In this document: one piece after another, positions 44,523 to 53,209 of the stretch | Layout of the letters: each line of letters begins with the position of its first letter | Position numbering within the stretch: position 1 is the first letter of the stretch | Made by a program: the position numbers and the translations under genes | Notes under the pieces: model-generated | The model's input: the letters and a program-made list of their open reading frames with translations, nothing else | What the model was told of the DNA's origin: nothing | The model's database searches: none | DNA from: Nocardia cyriacigeorgica | Lineage (GTDB): Bacteria > Actinomycetota > Actinomycetes > Mycobacteriales > Mycobacteriaceae | Assembly (NCBI RefSeq): GCF_029868385.1 | Contig: NZ_JARWNX010000029.1 | Span: forward strand, 62,001-126,000 | Reading direction: 5' to 3' | DNA: 64,000 bases

Positions 44523-44634
44523 GGGGCAAGGCTATGCCCGTCGGGCACGCCCCGCGCCTGATCCTGCCCACAGCGCACCGTGTTCGGCGCCGTTCGCGTG
44601 CATGCGCGCAAGGGGGCTACTACGCTCGGCGGAC

Positions 44635-46287
44635 GTGAGCAGCGACATCACCGCATCGGCGGCCTGGCGGAAACTGCACGACCACTACAACGCTGTTTCC
44701 GGCCGGACCCTACGGGAGTTCTTCGCCGAGGATCCCGCCCGCGGCCGCGAGCTGACGGTGTCGGCGGGTGATCTGCACATCGACTACAGCAAGCACCGCG
44801 TCAACCGGGAAACCCTGCAACTGCTGGTCGAATTGGCGCGCGAGGCGGGGGTGGAGCAGCGCCGCGACCGGATGTATCGCGGTGAGCACATCAATACCTC
44901 CGAGGACCGGGCCGTCGGTCATATCGCGCTGCGGCTGCCCGCGGGCGAATCGCTGATCCTCGACGGCGCCGACGCGGGGACCGAGGTGCATCAGGTGCTG
45001 GCACGGATGGGTGCCTTCGCCGATGAGGTGCGCTCGGGCCGATGGCGCGGCGCCACCGGCGCACGCATCGCGACCGTGGTGAACATCGGCATCGGCGGCT
45101 CGGACCTCGGGCCGGTGATGGTGCATCAGGCGCTGCGCCACTATGCGATCGGCGAGACCGCCGACACCGCGATCGGTGCGCGTTTCGTCTCGAATGTGGA
45201 CCCGGCCGATCTGGTCTCGAAACTGGCCGGGCTCGATCCGGCGACCACCCTGTTCGTCGTGGCGTCCAAGACGTTCTCGACCCTGGAGACCCTCACCAAC
45301 GCGACCGCGGCCCGTCGCTGGCTGGTCGCGGCACTCGGCGAGGATGCGGTGGCCAAGCATTTCGTCGCGGTGTCCACCAATGCCGAGCGGGTCGCCGAGT
45401 TCGGTATCGACACCGCCAATATGTTCGGCTTCTGGGATTGGGTGGGCGGCCGCTATTCGGTCGATTCGGCGATCGGACTGTCGGTGATGATCACCATCGG
45501 CAAACAGTATTTCGCCGAGTTCCTGGACGGTATGCACAGCATCGACCGGCATTTCGCGGCCACGCCGCTGGAGCACAACGCTCCGGTGCTGCTCGGCCTG
45601 CTCGGTGTCTGGTACTCGAATTTCTTCGGCGCGGAATCGCGTGCGGTGCTGCCGTATTCGAACGATCTGGCCCGCTTCCCGGCGTATTTGCAGCAGCTGA
45701 CCATGGAATCCAATGGCAAATCGGTGCGCGCCGACGGCACCCCGGTCACCACCTCGACCGGCGAGATCTTCTGGGGTGAGCCGGGCACCAACGGCCAGCA
45801 CGCCTTCTACCAGCTGCTGCACCAGGGCACCCGGCTCATCCCGGCCGATTTCATCGGTTTCGCCCGCCCCACCGACGATCTGCCGACCCGCGACGGCTCC
45901 GGCAGCATGCACGACATCCTGATGAGCAACCTGTTCGCGCAGACCAAGGTGCTGGCCTTCGGCAAGACCGCCGAGGAGGTGGCGGCGGATGGCGCCGATC
46001 CGAAGCTGGTGCCGCACAAGGTGATGCCGGGCAATCGGCCGAGCACCACGATCCTCGCACCGCGGCTGACTCCTTCGGTGCTCGGGCAGTTGATCGCCCT
46101 CTACGAACACCAGGTCTTCGTCGAGGGCACCATCTGGGGCATCGACAGCTTCGATCAGTGGGGTGTGGAACTCGGCAAACAGCAGGCGCTGGCGCTCGCA
46201 CCGCTGCTCACCTCGTCCGAGGATCCGGCGCCGCAGGGCGATTCGTCCACCGATTCGTTGATCCGCTGGTATCGCGAGCACCGCTGA
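44635..46287 (+). CDS. pgi: Glucose-6-phosphate isomerase Pgi
   Basis: Pgi interconverts glucose-6-phosphate and fructose-6-phosphate in the cytosol. The 550-residue protein has [53 protein letters not shown] and the PGI signatures [19 protein letters not shown] and [19 protein letters not shown]. The active Glu, His and Lys regions are present. GTG 44635 gives the standard length and N-terminus [17 protein letters not shown]. In-frame codons upstream to 44452 look non-coding. Confidence 0.96.
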   Translation: MSSDITASAAWRKLHDHYNAVSGRTLREFFAEDPARGRELTVSAGDLHIDYSKHRVNRETLQLLVELAREAGVEQRRDRMYRGEHINTSEDRAVGHIALRLPAGESLILDGADAGTEVHQVLARMGAFADEVRSGRWRGATGARIATVVNIGIGGSDLGPVMVHQALRHYAIGETADTAIGARFVSNVDPADLVSKLAGLDPATTLFVVASKTFSTLETLTNATAARRWLVAALGEDAVAKHFVAVSTNAERVAEFGIDTANMFGFWDWVGGRYSVDSAIGLSVMITIGKQYFAEFLDGMHSIDRHFAATPLEHNAPVLLGLLGVWYSNFFGAESRAVLPYSNDLARFPAYLQQLTMESNGKSVRADGTPVTTSTGEIFWGEPGTNGQHAFYQLLHQGTRLIPADFIGFARPTDDLPTRDGSGSMHDILMSNLFAQTKVLAFGKTAEEVAADGADPKLVPHKVMPGNRPSTTILAPRLTPSVLGQLIALYEHQVFVEGTIWGIDSFDQWGVELGKQQALALAPLLTSSEDPAPQGDSSTDSLIRWYREHR

Positions 46288-46300
46288 CGACAGCCGCCAC

Positions 46301-46335
46301 CGGCTCACGGCTCACGGCTCACGGCTCACGGCTCA
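46301..46335. repeat. Five tandem 7-bp repeats (CGGCTCA)
   Basis: CGGCTCA is repeated five times without interruption between the pgi stop and the convergent gene ending at 46345. Such heptamers in intergenic DNA vary in copy number by slippage. Confidence 0.95.
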
Positions 46336-46344
46336 GAGGTGGGC

Positions 46345-47838
46345 TTACCAGCTGCCGATCGTCAGGTCGAGCCTGCGAGCCGTATCGTCGGCGCATTGGT
46401 GCAGTGCGGCCGAGGTCGGGATGAGGTCGGGGTCGAGGCCGACCAATGCCAGCGTGTACGTGTCGGGTGTGCGGGACAGGTAGCCGGATAGGCGGGTGCG
46501 GGGGCGGCGGGCGAAGGTCAGGCCGGGATGGATGGCGCGGGCGGCGATTCCGGTGCATACGTGCGGCCCGAAGGTGTGCAGGCTCGGTGGTAGGGCGCCG
46601 ATATTCGAGCAGAGGATGTCGCGTTCGCCCGCACCGCGGTGCATGGCGTAGGCGAGACGGTCGGGGACCAGGTGCAGGGTTTGTTCGGGGAGCCCGGCGG
46701 GGCTGGTCATCCGGTGTGCGTATGCCGCACGGGATTTTGCGCGGATATCGGCCGGTGAATCGGTAGGTGTGATGGTGATCGAGGTCATCGCCAGGTCGTT
46801 GTCGACGCGCGGTTCGTCTCTGGTGTCGACCGGAAGTGCCGCCTCGATCACCGGACGCCGGAAACCGCTCGCCCACAGGGTGTTCGCGACGAACCAGATG
46901 AACAGACCGTTGGGCGTGGCGTCGGATTCGGTGGCCGCGCGGTCCACGTCGTCGGCGCGAATCCGCAGGACCACACCGACGGGCGGCACTGAAGCGTCGA
47001 GACCGCCGATCCGTTCGGCATGATGGGGACTGCGATGTTTCGGCCCGCATCGGTCGGCGTCATCGGACCTGTCGGCGCGCACAGCAGCGGTTTTCGGCAC
47101 GGCAGCCGGTCGCGTGCCGGATCGCAGGACGTCAGCAGGGTGGTCGCCGGACTCGATCCTGGGATGTGCGCGGTGACGCCGGAGCGTGGCCGCGAGATCC
47201 GGTACCGCCGCGCCCGGCCTCGATTCGGCTCGGCCACGCGTGGCCGCCGTTGCCGTCCTGGAAGCCATTCGCGCCGACCCGGCGCCGACAGCCGCGGCGG
47301 TACCGCGTAGCACGGTCACGATCTGTCGGTACGCGTCCGCCCAATCGGAGCCCGGTCGGATGGCTGTATCGGTGGCAGGCGTGTGTCCGCCCAGGGCGGT
47401 ATCGACGGCGATGAGCAGTCCCCTGGCGTCGGCGAGGACATGCGAGCAGGTCAGGGCGATGACCGTGCCGCCGTCGGCGACCGGTGCGGCCGCCAGCCGC
47501 CAGCCGGGGCCGTACTCGGGGTCCAGATCGGCGCCGAGGGTGTCGGCCCAGTCGAGCAGTTCGGTCGAGGCGAGTTCGGCACCGAGGTCGAGCGGATGGG
47601 CGCGGATCGTCGGCAGCCAGTACCGGCGCGCACCCGGAACCCGCGGGCGGGCGATGCGTCGGCCGAGCGCTCCACCGCGCAGCCGTGCGTGCAGATCGGC
47701 CAACAACGCGGCCTCGACCCGGTCGGCGGTGCGCCACAGACCTTGCAGGGCGATGGGGGTGCCGAGTCCGCGGTGGGTGCGCAGGAAGATCTCGTCGACG
47801 ACGGTGAGCCGCGCCGGGTCTGCCGCGCGCGAATTCAT
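46345..47838 (-). CDS. Condensation-domain/acyltransferase-like protein (PapA/WS-DGAT fold)
   Basis: The 497-residue protein starts MNSRAADPARLTVVDEIFLR. Near residue 125 it carries LTCSHVLADARGLLIAV, an HxxxDxxG motif with Ala in place of Gly after the Asp. A C-terminal segment near residues 420-430 (ERDILCSNIGALPP) is a structural motif of the same clan. This is the condensation/acyltransferase fold shared by PapA, wax ester synthases and NRPS condensation domains. Acyl donor and acceptor cannot be named. It is only loosely similar to WS/DGAT enzymes in the N-terminus. The neighbouring enoyl-CoA hydratase ends 5 bp before its start, so a common role in acyl metabolism is plausible. Confidence 0.7.
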   Translation of the reverse strand: MNSRAADPARLTVVDEIFLRTHRGLGTPIALQGLWRTADRVEAALLADLHARLRGGALGRRIARPRVPGARRYWLPTIRAHPLDLGAELASTELLDWADTLGADLDPEYGPGWRLAAAPVADGGTVIALTCSHVLADARGLLIAVDTALGGHTPATDTAIRPGSDWADAYRQIVTVLRGTAAAVGAGSARMASRTATAATRGRAESRPGAAVPDLAATLRRHRAHPRIESGDHPADVLRSGTRPAAVPKTAAVRADRSDDADRCGPKHRSPHHAERIGGLDASVPPVGVVLRIRADDVDRAATESDATPNGLFIWFVANTLWASGFRRPVIEAALPVDTRDEPRVDNDLAMTSITITPTDSPADIRAKSRAAYAHRMTSPAGLPEQTLHLVPDRLAYAMHRGAGERDILCSNIGALPPSLHTFGPHVCTGIAARAIHPGLTFARRPRTRLSGYLSRTPDTYTLALVGLDPDLIPTSAALHQCADDTARRLDLTIGSW

Positions 47839-47842
47839 CGCC

Positions 47843-48604
47843 TCATCGGAACTCACCGTGGCGTCCGGCGCCGGAGGCGAATCGGGCGGCGCCGTCGAGC
47901 GCACCGTCCATGAGCGCGCCCATACCGTGCCGGAATTCGTTGCGCAGCGCGGCCTCTTCCTCGAGGCCGTCCTGCTCCAGCAGCGACAACCGGTCCGACC
48001 GCAGGCAGGTCTGCGGCAGTGCGGCCAGCTGTCCGGCGACCTCCTCGGCCACCCTGCGGGCATCGCCAGTGGGCACCACCCGGCTGACCAGCCCCATCTG
48101 CAACGCCTCCGGCGCGCTGACCGGACGGCCGGTGAGCACCATGTCCATGGCGCGGCCCGTGCCGACGATCCTCGGCAGGCGCACGGTGCCGCCGTCGATC
48201 AGCGGTACACCCCAGCGGCGGCAGAACACACCGAAGGTGCTGTCCTGTTCGGCGATCCGCAGATCACACCACAGCGCCAGCTCCAGCCCGCCCGCGACGG
48301 CGTAGCCGGACACGGCGGCGATCACCGGTTTGGACAACCGCATGCGGGTGGGGCCCATGGGACCGTCGCCGTCCTCGGTGACCTGATTGGAGTTCTCCCC
48401 GCCCATCGATTTGAGATCGGCACCGGCGCAGAAGGTGCCGCCCTCGCCCCACAGCACGGCGACCGCGGCGTCGGGATCGGCGTCGAAGGCGCGGAACGCA
48501 TCGGCCAGCGCCCGCGCGGTCGGTCCGTCGACGGCATTGCGTGCCTGCGGCCGGTGCAGGATCACCGTGGTGACCGGCCCGGCGTGTTCGACTCTGACGC
48601 TCAT
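47843..48604 (-). CDS. Enoyl-CoA hydratase/isomerase (crotonase family)
   Basis: The 253-residue protein is a crotonase: VEHAGPVTTVILHRPQARNA, GEGGTFCAGADLKSMGGEN with the oxyanion-hole loop, KPVIAAVSGYAVAGGLELAL and WCDLRIAEQDSTFGV. The segment after the second oxyanion turn (GVPLIDGGTVRLPRIVG) differs from classical hydratases in the place of the catalytic Glu, so the reaction may not be hydration. ATG 48604 starts 61 bp from the TetR gene on the other strand, and the operator-like dyad between them suggests common control. It is probably co-transcribed with the acyltransferase-like gene. Confidence 0.87.
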   Translation of the reverse strand: MSVRVEHAGPVTTVILHRPQARNAVDGPTARALADAFRAFDADPDAAVAVLWGEGGTFCAGADLKSMGGENSNQVTEDGDGPMGPTRMRLSKPVIAAVSGYAVAGGLELALWCDLRIAEQDSTFGVFCRRWGVPLIDGGTVRLPRIVGTGRAMDMVLTGRPVSAPEALQMGLVSRVVPTGDARRVAEEVAGQLAALPQTCLRSDRLSLLEQDGLEEEAALRNEFRHGMGALMDGALDGAARFASGAGRHGEFR

Positions 48605-48639
48605 CTCACCGACCATACGGCCTGATACCCCCTTGTGTG

Positions 48640-48666
48640 AAGAAGTGAATTCGTGCTTCACTTCTT
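48640..48666. promoter_or_regulatory. 10-bp inverted repeat, TetR operator candidate
   Basis: AAGAAGTGAA (48640-48649) and TTCACTTCTT (48657-48666) are perfect inverted repeats with a 7-bp spacer in the short gap between the divergent enoyl-CoA hydratase and TetR genes. The dyad ends 2 bp before the TetR start, so bound repressor would block both promoters. Confidence 0.7.
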
Positions 48667-48668
48667 GC

Positions 48669-49424
48669 GTGGTGTACCGCAGAACTCCCGCCGTACAGGC
48701 CAGGCTCGACGCGCAGTCGGCACTGATCGTGCAGGCCGCGACCAGGGTGCTGTCCAGGGACGGCTTCGCCGGTCTGTCCATGGCGGCGGTGGCAGCCGAG
48801 GCCGGGGTGGCCACCGGAACGGTGTACAAGCACTTCGAGGGCAAGGCCGATCTGGTGACCGGCGTCTTCCGCAAGGTGGTCACCCGCGAGGTCGAGGCCG
48901 TCGCGGCGGCGGGTTCCGAAGGCGACGCCGCCCATCGGGTCAGTGCGGCTGTCGAGACGTTCGCCGTGCGCGCACTGAAGAATCCGAAACTCGCCTACGT
49001 CCTGCTGGCCGAACCCGTCGACGCGGCGGTCGACACCGAACGTCTGCGGTTCCGGCGCGCCTTCGCCGAAACCTTCGAGGCGGCGGTGGCCGATGGCGTC
49101 GCCCGCGGCGAGCTGCCCGCCCAGGACGCGCGGATCAGCTCCGCCGCCATGGTCGGCGCGATCGGTGAGGTGCTCGTCGGGCCGCTCGCCCATGCCCCGC
49201 ACACCGAATCCGTCGTCCCGGAACTGGTGTCGTTCGCCCTTCGCGCCCTCGGGGTACGCCACGAACCACGCCGCGACACCAGCTGGCCATCGATACCCAT
49301 CACCACCACCGCACCACGCCCGGGTCCGGGCGCTTATCCACTCACCCCCGATCCGGCCGACGGCCTGTCCACCATGCCGATCCCCGCGGCCACACACCCA
49401 GGAGCGCACGATGCAGACGCATGA
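48669..49424 (+). CDS. TetR-family transcriptional regulator
   Basis: The protein of about 251 residues has a TetR DNA-binding domain: ALIVQAATRVLSRDGFAGLS, MAAVAAEAGVATGTVYKHFE and GKADLVTGVFRKVV. The C-terminal ligand domain is helical, and a Pro/Thr-rich tail of about 40 residues extends past the usual length. The start is GTG 48669 or 48672. The perfect dyad immediately upstream suggests autoregulation and control of the divergent enoyl-CoA hydratase. The tail overlaps the start of the acyl-CoA dehydrogenase gene by 14 bp, linking them in one transcript. The ligand is probably an acyl-CoA, by context only. Confidence 0.9.
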   Translation: MVYRRTPAVQARLDAQSALIVQAATRVLSRDGFAGLSMAAVAAEAGVATGTVYKHFEGKADLVTGVFRKVVTREVEAVAAAGSEGDAAHRVSAAVETFAVRALKNPKLAYVLLAEPVDAAVDTERLRFRRAFAETFEAAVADGVARGELPAQDARISSAAMVGAIGEVLVGPLAHAPHTESVVPELVSFALRALGVRHEPRRDTSWPSIPITTTAPRPGPGAYPLTPDPADGLSTMPIPAATHPGAHDADA

Positions 49425-51030
49425 GGTCTTCAACCAGGTCCCGCCGATCGTCCCGTTCGACGTCTCCCGCAATCCGGCCCTACTCGAGGGGCTGCACCGG
49501 GAAGGGGCGGGCTGGGCCGAGGCCGAGGTGCGCGAACTCGGCGCACTGGCGGGCAGCGCGCGCGCCCAGGAGTGGGGCAGGCTGGCCAACGAATATCCGC
49601 CGGTGCTGCGCACCCACGACCGCTACGGTCACCGCATCGACGAGGTCGAGTTCCATCCGCACTGGCACGACCTGATGGACGTCGCGGTATCGCACGGCCT
49701 GCACGGCGCACCGTGGCTCGATGATCGGCCGGGCGCACACACCGCACGCGCGGCGAAGTTCTACACCTGGGGAGCGGCCGAGGCCGGGCACATGTGCCCG
49801 ATCTCGATGACGTACGCCGTGGTCCCGGCTCTGCGCAACAACCAGGAACTCGCCGCGAGATACGAACCGCTGCTCGGTTCGCGCACCTACGATTTCGGTC
49901 TGCGCGAACCGTCCACGAAGGCGGGCCTCATCGCGGGCATGTCGATGACGGAGAAGCAGGGCGGCTCCGACGTACGCGCGAACACCACGACGGCCACCCC
50001 ACAGCCGGACGGCTCCTACCGGATCGTCGGGCACAAGTGGTTCACCTCGGCGCCCATGTCGGATATGTTCCTCACCCTGGCGCAGGCGCCCGGTGGGCTG
50101 TCCTGTTTCCTGCTGCCGCGGGTACTGCCCGATGGCACCCGCAATCCGATTCGCATCCAGCGCCTCAAGGACAAACTGGGCAACAAGTCCAATGCCTCCT
50201 CGGAGATCGAATACGAGAATGCCACCGGCTGGCTGGTCGGCGCCGAGGGCGCGGGCGTCAAGACCATCATCGAGATGGTGAACATGACCAGGCTGGACTG
50301 TGTGATCGGTTCGGCCACCGGAATGCGGGTCGGCGCGGTCTTCGCGGTGCACCACGCCCGGCATCGGGAAGTGTTCGGCGCCAAGCTGATCGATCAGCCC
50401 GCCATGGCGAACGTCCTGGCCGATCTGGTCATCGAATCGGATGCCGCCACCACCGTCATGATGCGCCTGGCCGGTGCCACCGACCGCGCGAGCAGCGATC
50501 CCGCCGAGGCGGCGCTGCGCCGGATCGCCCTTGCCGTCACCAAGTACTGGGTGTGCAAGCGCGCGCCGTCGCATGCGGCGGAGGCACTGGAATGCTTCGG
50601 CGGCAATGGTTACGCCGAAGAGTCCGGGATGCCGCGCCTGTACCGGGAGGCGCCCCTGATGTCGATCTGGGAGGGCTCGGGCAATGTCGCGGCGCTGGAC
50701 GCACTACGCGCCATGGGCCGTCAGCCGGAAACGGTCGAGGCCTACTTCCACGAGGTGAATCTCGCCCGCGGCGCGAACCCACGGCTCGACGATGCCATCG
50801 ACCGGGTCGGCAAGGAGTTGTCGGATCTCAGCGATATCGAATACCGCGCCCGCCGGGTGATCGAGCTGATGGCGCTGGTGTTCCAGGGCGCACAGCTGGT
50901 ACGGCACGGCCATTCCGCGGTCGCCGACGCCTTCTGCGCCACCCGCCTCGGTGACGACTGGGGCATCGCCTTCGGCACCCTGCCCACCGGGGTCGATACC
51001 GCAGCCATCATCGAGCGGGCCTTCGTCTGA
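49411..51030 (+). CDS. Acyl-CoA dehydrogenase, AidB-like
   Basis: The 539-residue flavoprotein has the AidB-type layout, with a long N-terminal domain (FNQVPPIVPFDVSRNPALLE) before the acyl-CoA dehydrogenase core: GMSMTEKQGGSDVRANTT, GHKWFTSAPMSDMFL, LKDKLGNKSNASSEIEYENA and CFGGNGYAEESGMPRLYREA. AidB was named for alkylation resistance in E. coli, where it binds DNA and FAD. Here the TetR-crotonase neighbourhood points to fatty acid metabolism. ATG 49411 follows AGGAG at 49400-49404. The catalytic base is expected in the ISIWEGS-like segment (LMSIWEGSGNV), which is intact. Confidence 0.92.
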   Translation: MQTHEVFNQVPPIVPFDVSRNPALLEGLHREGAGWAEAEVRELGALAGSARAQEWGRLANEYPPVLRTHDRYGHRIDEVEFHPHWHDLMDVAVSHGLHGAPWLDDRPGAHTARAAKFYTWGAAEAGHMCPISMTYAVVPALRNNQELAARYEPLLGSRTYDFGLREPSTKAGLIAGMSMTEKQGGSDVRANTTTATPQPDGSYRIVGHKWFTSAPMSDMFLTLAQAPGGLSCFLLPRVLPDGTRNPIRIQRLKDKLGNKSNASSEIEYENATGWLVGAEGAGVKTIIEMVNMTRLDCVIGSATGMRVGAVFAVHHARHREVFGAKLIDQPAMANVLADLVIESDAATTVMMRLAGATDRASSDPAEAALRRIALAVTKYWVCKRAPSHAAEALECFGGNGYAEESGMPRLYREAPLMSIWEGSGNVAALDALRAMGRQPETVEAYFHEVNLARGANPRLDDAIDRVGKELSDLSDIEYRARRVIELMALVFQGAQLVRHGHSAVADAFCATRLGDDWGIAFGTLPTGVDTAAIIERAFV

Positions 51031-51054
51031 CCGCCCGCGGGTACCGTCACGCCG

Positions 51055-51726
51055 GTGACAGCTGATCCGGAAACGACCGTGAGGGCGCTCGCCGAACAGG
51101 TGCTGGCCCGAGCCGACGGGCATATGGGCCGATATCTGCTCGGCATCGCCGGCCCGCCCGGTGCGGGTAAGTCGACGCTGTCGGCGGCGTTGCGTGAGGC
51201 CATCAACGCCGTAGCCGGGGCTGCTGTCGCCGAGCTGGCGCCCATGGACGGGTTCCACCAGACCAACGCACAGCTGCGTGCCGCCGGACGTCTGGCGGGC
51301 AAGGGCGAACCCGACACCTTCGATGTCACCGGATTCGTCGACGGCCTGAACCGGTTACGGCACAATCCGATCGGCATACCGGTGCCGTGGCCCACCTTCG
51401 ACCGCGCCACCGATGAGCCCGCACCCGGCGCCGTCGTCGTGACCGATCAGCGGATCGTCATCACCGAGGGCAACTATCTGCTGCTCGACGACGAGCCGTG
51501 GTCGGCGGTGCGGCCCCTGCTGGACGAATGCTGGTACCTGACCACCGACCGGAACACCCTCATCGACCGGCTGCTGCGCCGCCACCGGCACGGCGGACGA
51601 GACGATGCCGCCGCGGCGATCAAGGTGCACGACAGCGATATGGTCAACGCCGACCAGGTCGCCCGGACCGCACAGCACGCCGACCTGGTGCTCTACGGCC
51701 GAGACAGCAGATACTTCCTCGGCTGA
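51055..51726 (+). CDS. P-loop nucleoside/nucleotide kinase-family protein
   Basis: The 223-residue protein has a Walker A loop GIAGPPGAGKSTLSAALRE near residue 30, a MDGFHQTNAQL motif that resembles pantothenate or uridine kinases, VPWPTFDRATDEP, and ITEGNYLLLDDEPW as the lid/acceptor region. The family includes uridine kinase, pantothenate kinase and the fructose kinase-like YggC group; the actual substrate is unknown. GTG 51055 is 24 bp after the acyl-CoA dehydrogenase and could be its last operon gene. Confidence 0.85.
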   Translation: MTADPETTVRALAEQVLARADGHMGRYLLGIAGPPGAGKSTLSAALREAINAVAGAAVAELAPMDGFHQTNAQLRAAGRLAGKGEPDTFDVTGFVDGLNRLRHNPIGIPVPWPTFDRATDEPAPGAVVVTDQRIVITEGNYLLLDDEPWSAVRPLLDECWYLTTDRNTLIDRLLRRHRHGGRDDAAAAIKVHDSDMVNADQVARTAQHADLVLYGRDSRYFLG

Positions 51727-51786
51727 CCGGATACCGATCCGGCGCGTATCGCACCGCACCGCACCGGACCGGTCGATCATGGACCG

Positions 51787-52335
51787 ATGACGGCGATCCC
51801 ACAAACCTCCCGACGCGTGCACGCCCTGCGCAATATCGGCACGGTGGTGTGCGCGCTGCTGCTCTACTACTGCGTTCCGATCGGCTCCGATATCGCCGCC
51901 ACCTGGCCGGCCCGGATCGTCACGCTGATCGCGTTCGTCGCGGGAGTCCTCGGGCTGGCCTGGCTCGGCTACCGGCGGATCACGCAGTACATCGCCGCCA
52001 TGGAGGACACCACCCACCGCATCGACGGGCTCCTGCTCGTGGTGTCGGTGGTCGTGATCTTCTTCGCGCTGTTCTACTACCTTCTCGACGCGCGTGGCAC
52101 GAATCAGTTCGACGGCATCGACACCCGCACCGATGCCCTCTATTACACGGTGTCGACACTGGCGACCGTCGGCTACGGCGATATCCACGCGGTCGGCCAG
52201 GCCGCCCGCATCGCCAGCATGGTGCAGATCATTTTCGATCTCATCGTGCTCGGCACGCTGATCACCGTGCTGACCACCAGCGTCACCCGGCGGCTGGAAC
52301 TGTTACGGCAGCAGAAGCCGGACGATGCGAATTAA
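51787..52335 (+). CDS. Two-transmembrane potassium channel
   Basis: The 182-residue membrane protein has two N-terminal helices (about 15-60), then the 2TM/pore unit: VVSVVVIFFALFYYLLDA, a pore with YYTVSTLATVGYGDIHAVGQ near residues 118-137 containing the selectivity filter TVGYGD, and a final helix. It should conduct K+ through the inner membrane. No RCK or cyclic-nucleotide domain is attached; the cytoplasmic tail is only about 15 residues. ATG 51787 is the natural start. Gating is unknown. Confidence 0.92.
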   Translation: MTAIPQTSRRVHALRNIGTVVCALLLYYCVPIGSDIAATWPARIVTLIAFVAGVLGLAWLGYRRITQYIAAMEDTTHRIDGLLLVVSVVVIFFALFYYLLDARGTNQFDGIDTRTDALYYTVSTLATVGYGDIHAVGQAARIASMVQIIFDLIVLGTLITVLTTSVTRRLELLRQQKPDDAN

Positions 52336-52451
52336 CCTGGCGCCATGCCGGATTCCGCCGAATACGATCAGATCGCCGCGGTGAGCGCGCACGGCGTCGC
52401 GCCCGCCGCACCCGAGGAGGTCGCCGCCGCACTGTCCGGACTCGCCTTCGG

Positions 52452-53138
52452 TCAGCCGGATTGGCGGGCGGTGCCACGCTGGGACACCGAGGAGGGCACC
52501 GCGATACCGGCCTCGAGGTCGGACGCGGACACCGGTGGGTCCCACACCTGACGCGTCGGCACCACACCGGCCCACACACCGCCCGCGTCGATATCGGCGG
52601 CGTCGTCCTTCGGCCCGCCTTCGCGTATCTTCACCGACGCCTCGGTGAGTTCGAGCGCGAGCACCGTGGTCGCGGCCAGTTCCTTCTTGTTCGGCGGTCG
52701 GACCCGATCCCAGGACCCGGGCGCCGCGTGCTCGACGATCACCCGCAGTCCGTGCAGCCGCTGCTGCGGATCGGTGATCTCGACGGCACGCCCGAGCACC
52801 ACCGCCGAGCGATAGTTCATCGAGAAATGCATGGCCGAACGGGCATAGACCACACCGTCGACCAGGGTGACCGCCACCGACACGTCCTGTTCCAGCGCCG
52901 CCCGCAGATTGCCGGCGCCAGTAGATCCGTGCAGGTAGAGAAGGTTTCCATCACGACCGTACGCGGTGGGCAGCACCACGGGGACGCCGCCGAGCAGCAC
53001 GCCGAGATGGCAGATGAGTCCCGCGTCGAGCACCGCGTCCAAGTCGGCACGATCGGTCCGGGCACGATCCTTCAGCCGCGTGGGTGTGCTGCGCGAAGTC
53101 GGCGAGAGCGGGGGCCGGAGCAGGGCTTGTTCGGTCAT
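52452..53138 (-). CDS. Pyridoxamine 5'-phosphate oxidase-family FMN-binding protein
   Basis: The 228-residue protein has a split-barrel FMN fold: GLICHLGVLLGGVPVVLPTA, YLHGSTGAGNLRAAL, VSVAVTLVDGVVYARSAMHFS and NYRSAVVLGRAVEI. Such proteins range from pyridoxal metabolism to F420-dependent reduction; this type lacks the classical PdxH C-terminal signature, so PNP oxidase activity is doubtful. It is divergent from a MocR-type PLP-binding regulator at 53210, a pairing often seen with vitamin B6 genes. ATG 53138 is chosen; an ATG/TTG lies four codons upstream. Confidence 0.88.
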   Translation of the reverse strand: MTEQALLRPPLSPTSRSTPTRLKDRARTDRADLDAVLDAGLICHLGVLLGGVPVVLPTAYGRDGNLLYLHGSTGAGNLRAALEQDVSVAVTLVDGVVYARSAMHFSMNYRSAVVLGRAVEITDPQQRLHGLRVIVEHAAPGSWDRVRPPNKKELAATTVLALELTEASVKIREGGPKDDAADIDAGGVWAGVVPTRQVWDPPVSASDLEAGIAVPSSVSQRGTARQSG

Positions 53139-53157
53139 ATGGTTCAGCATGCCGGGA

Positions 53158-53182
53158 CCAATGGCATCCTGATATAGCCAAT
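53158..53182. promoter_or_regulatory. CCAAT direct repeats, candidate MocR operator
   Basis: CCAAT occurs at 53158-53162 and 53178-53182, a 20-bp period equal to two helical turns, in the 71-bp gap between divergent genes. MocR-type regulators bind such spaced repeats. The link is inference. Confidence 0.4.
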
Positions 53183-53209
53183 ACTGGAGAAGTTCGAAAG
53201 GCCACTTTC

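Noticed and set aside
44452..44634. In-frame N-terminal extension of Pgi
   Set aside because: The upstream 61 codons are Arg/Ala-rich, overlap the start of the divergent dehydrogenase gene and are absent from the family; GTG 44635 gives the normal protein.
52345..52551. A 68-residue plus-strand ORF with protein-like composition
   Set aside because: It overlaps the 3' end of the FMN-binding gene by about 100 bp, has no ribosome-binding site and no recognisable motif. A small real gene is not excluded.
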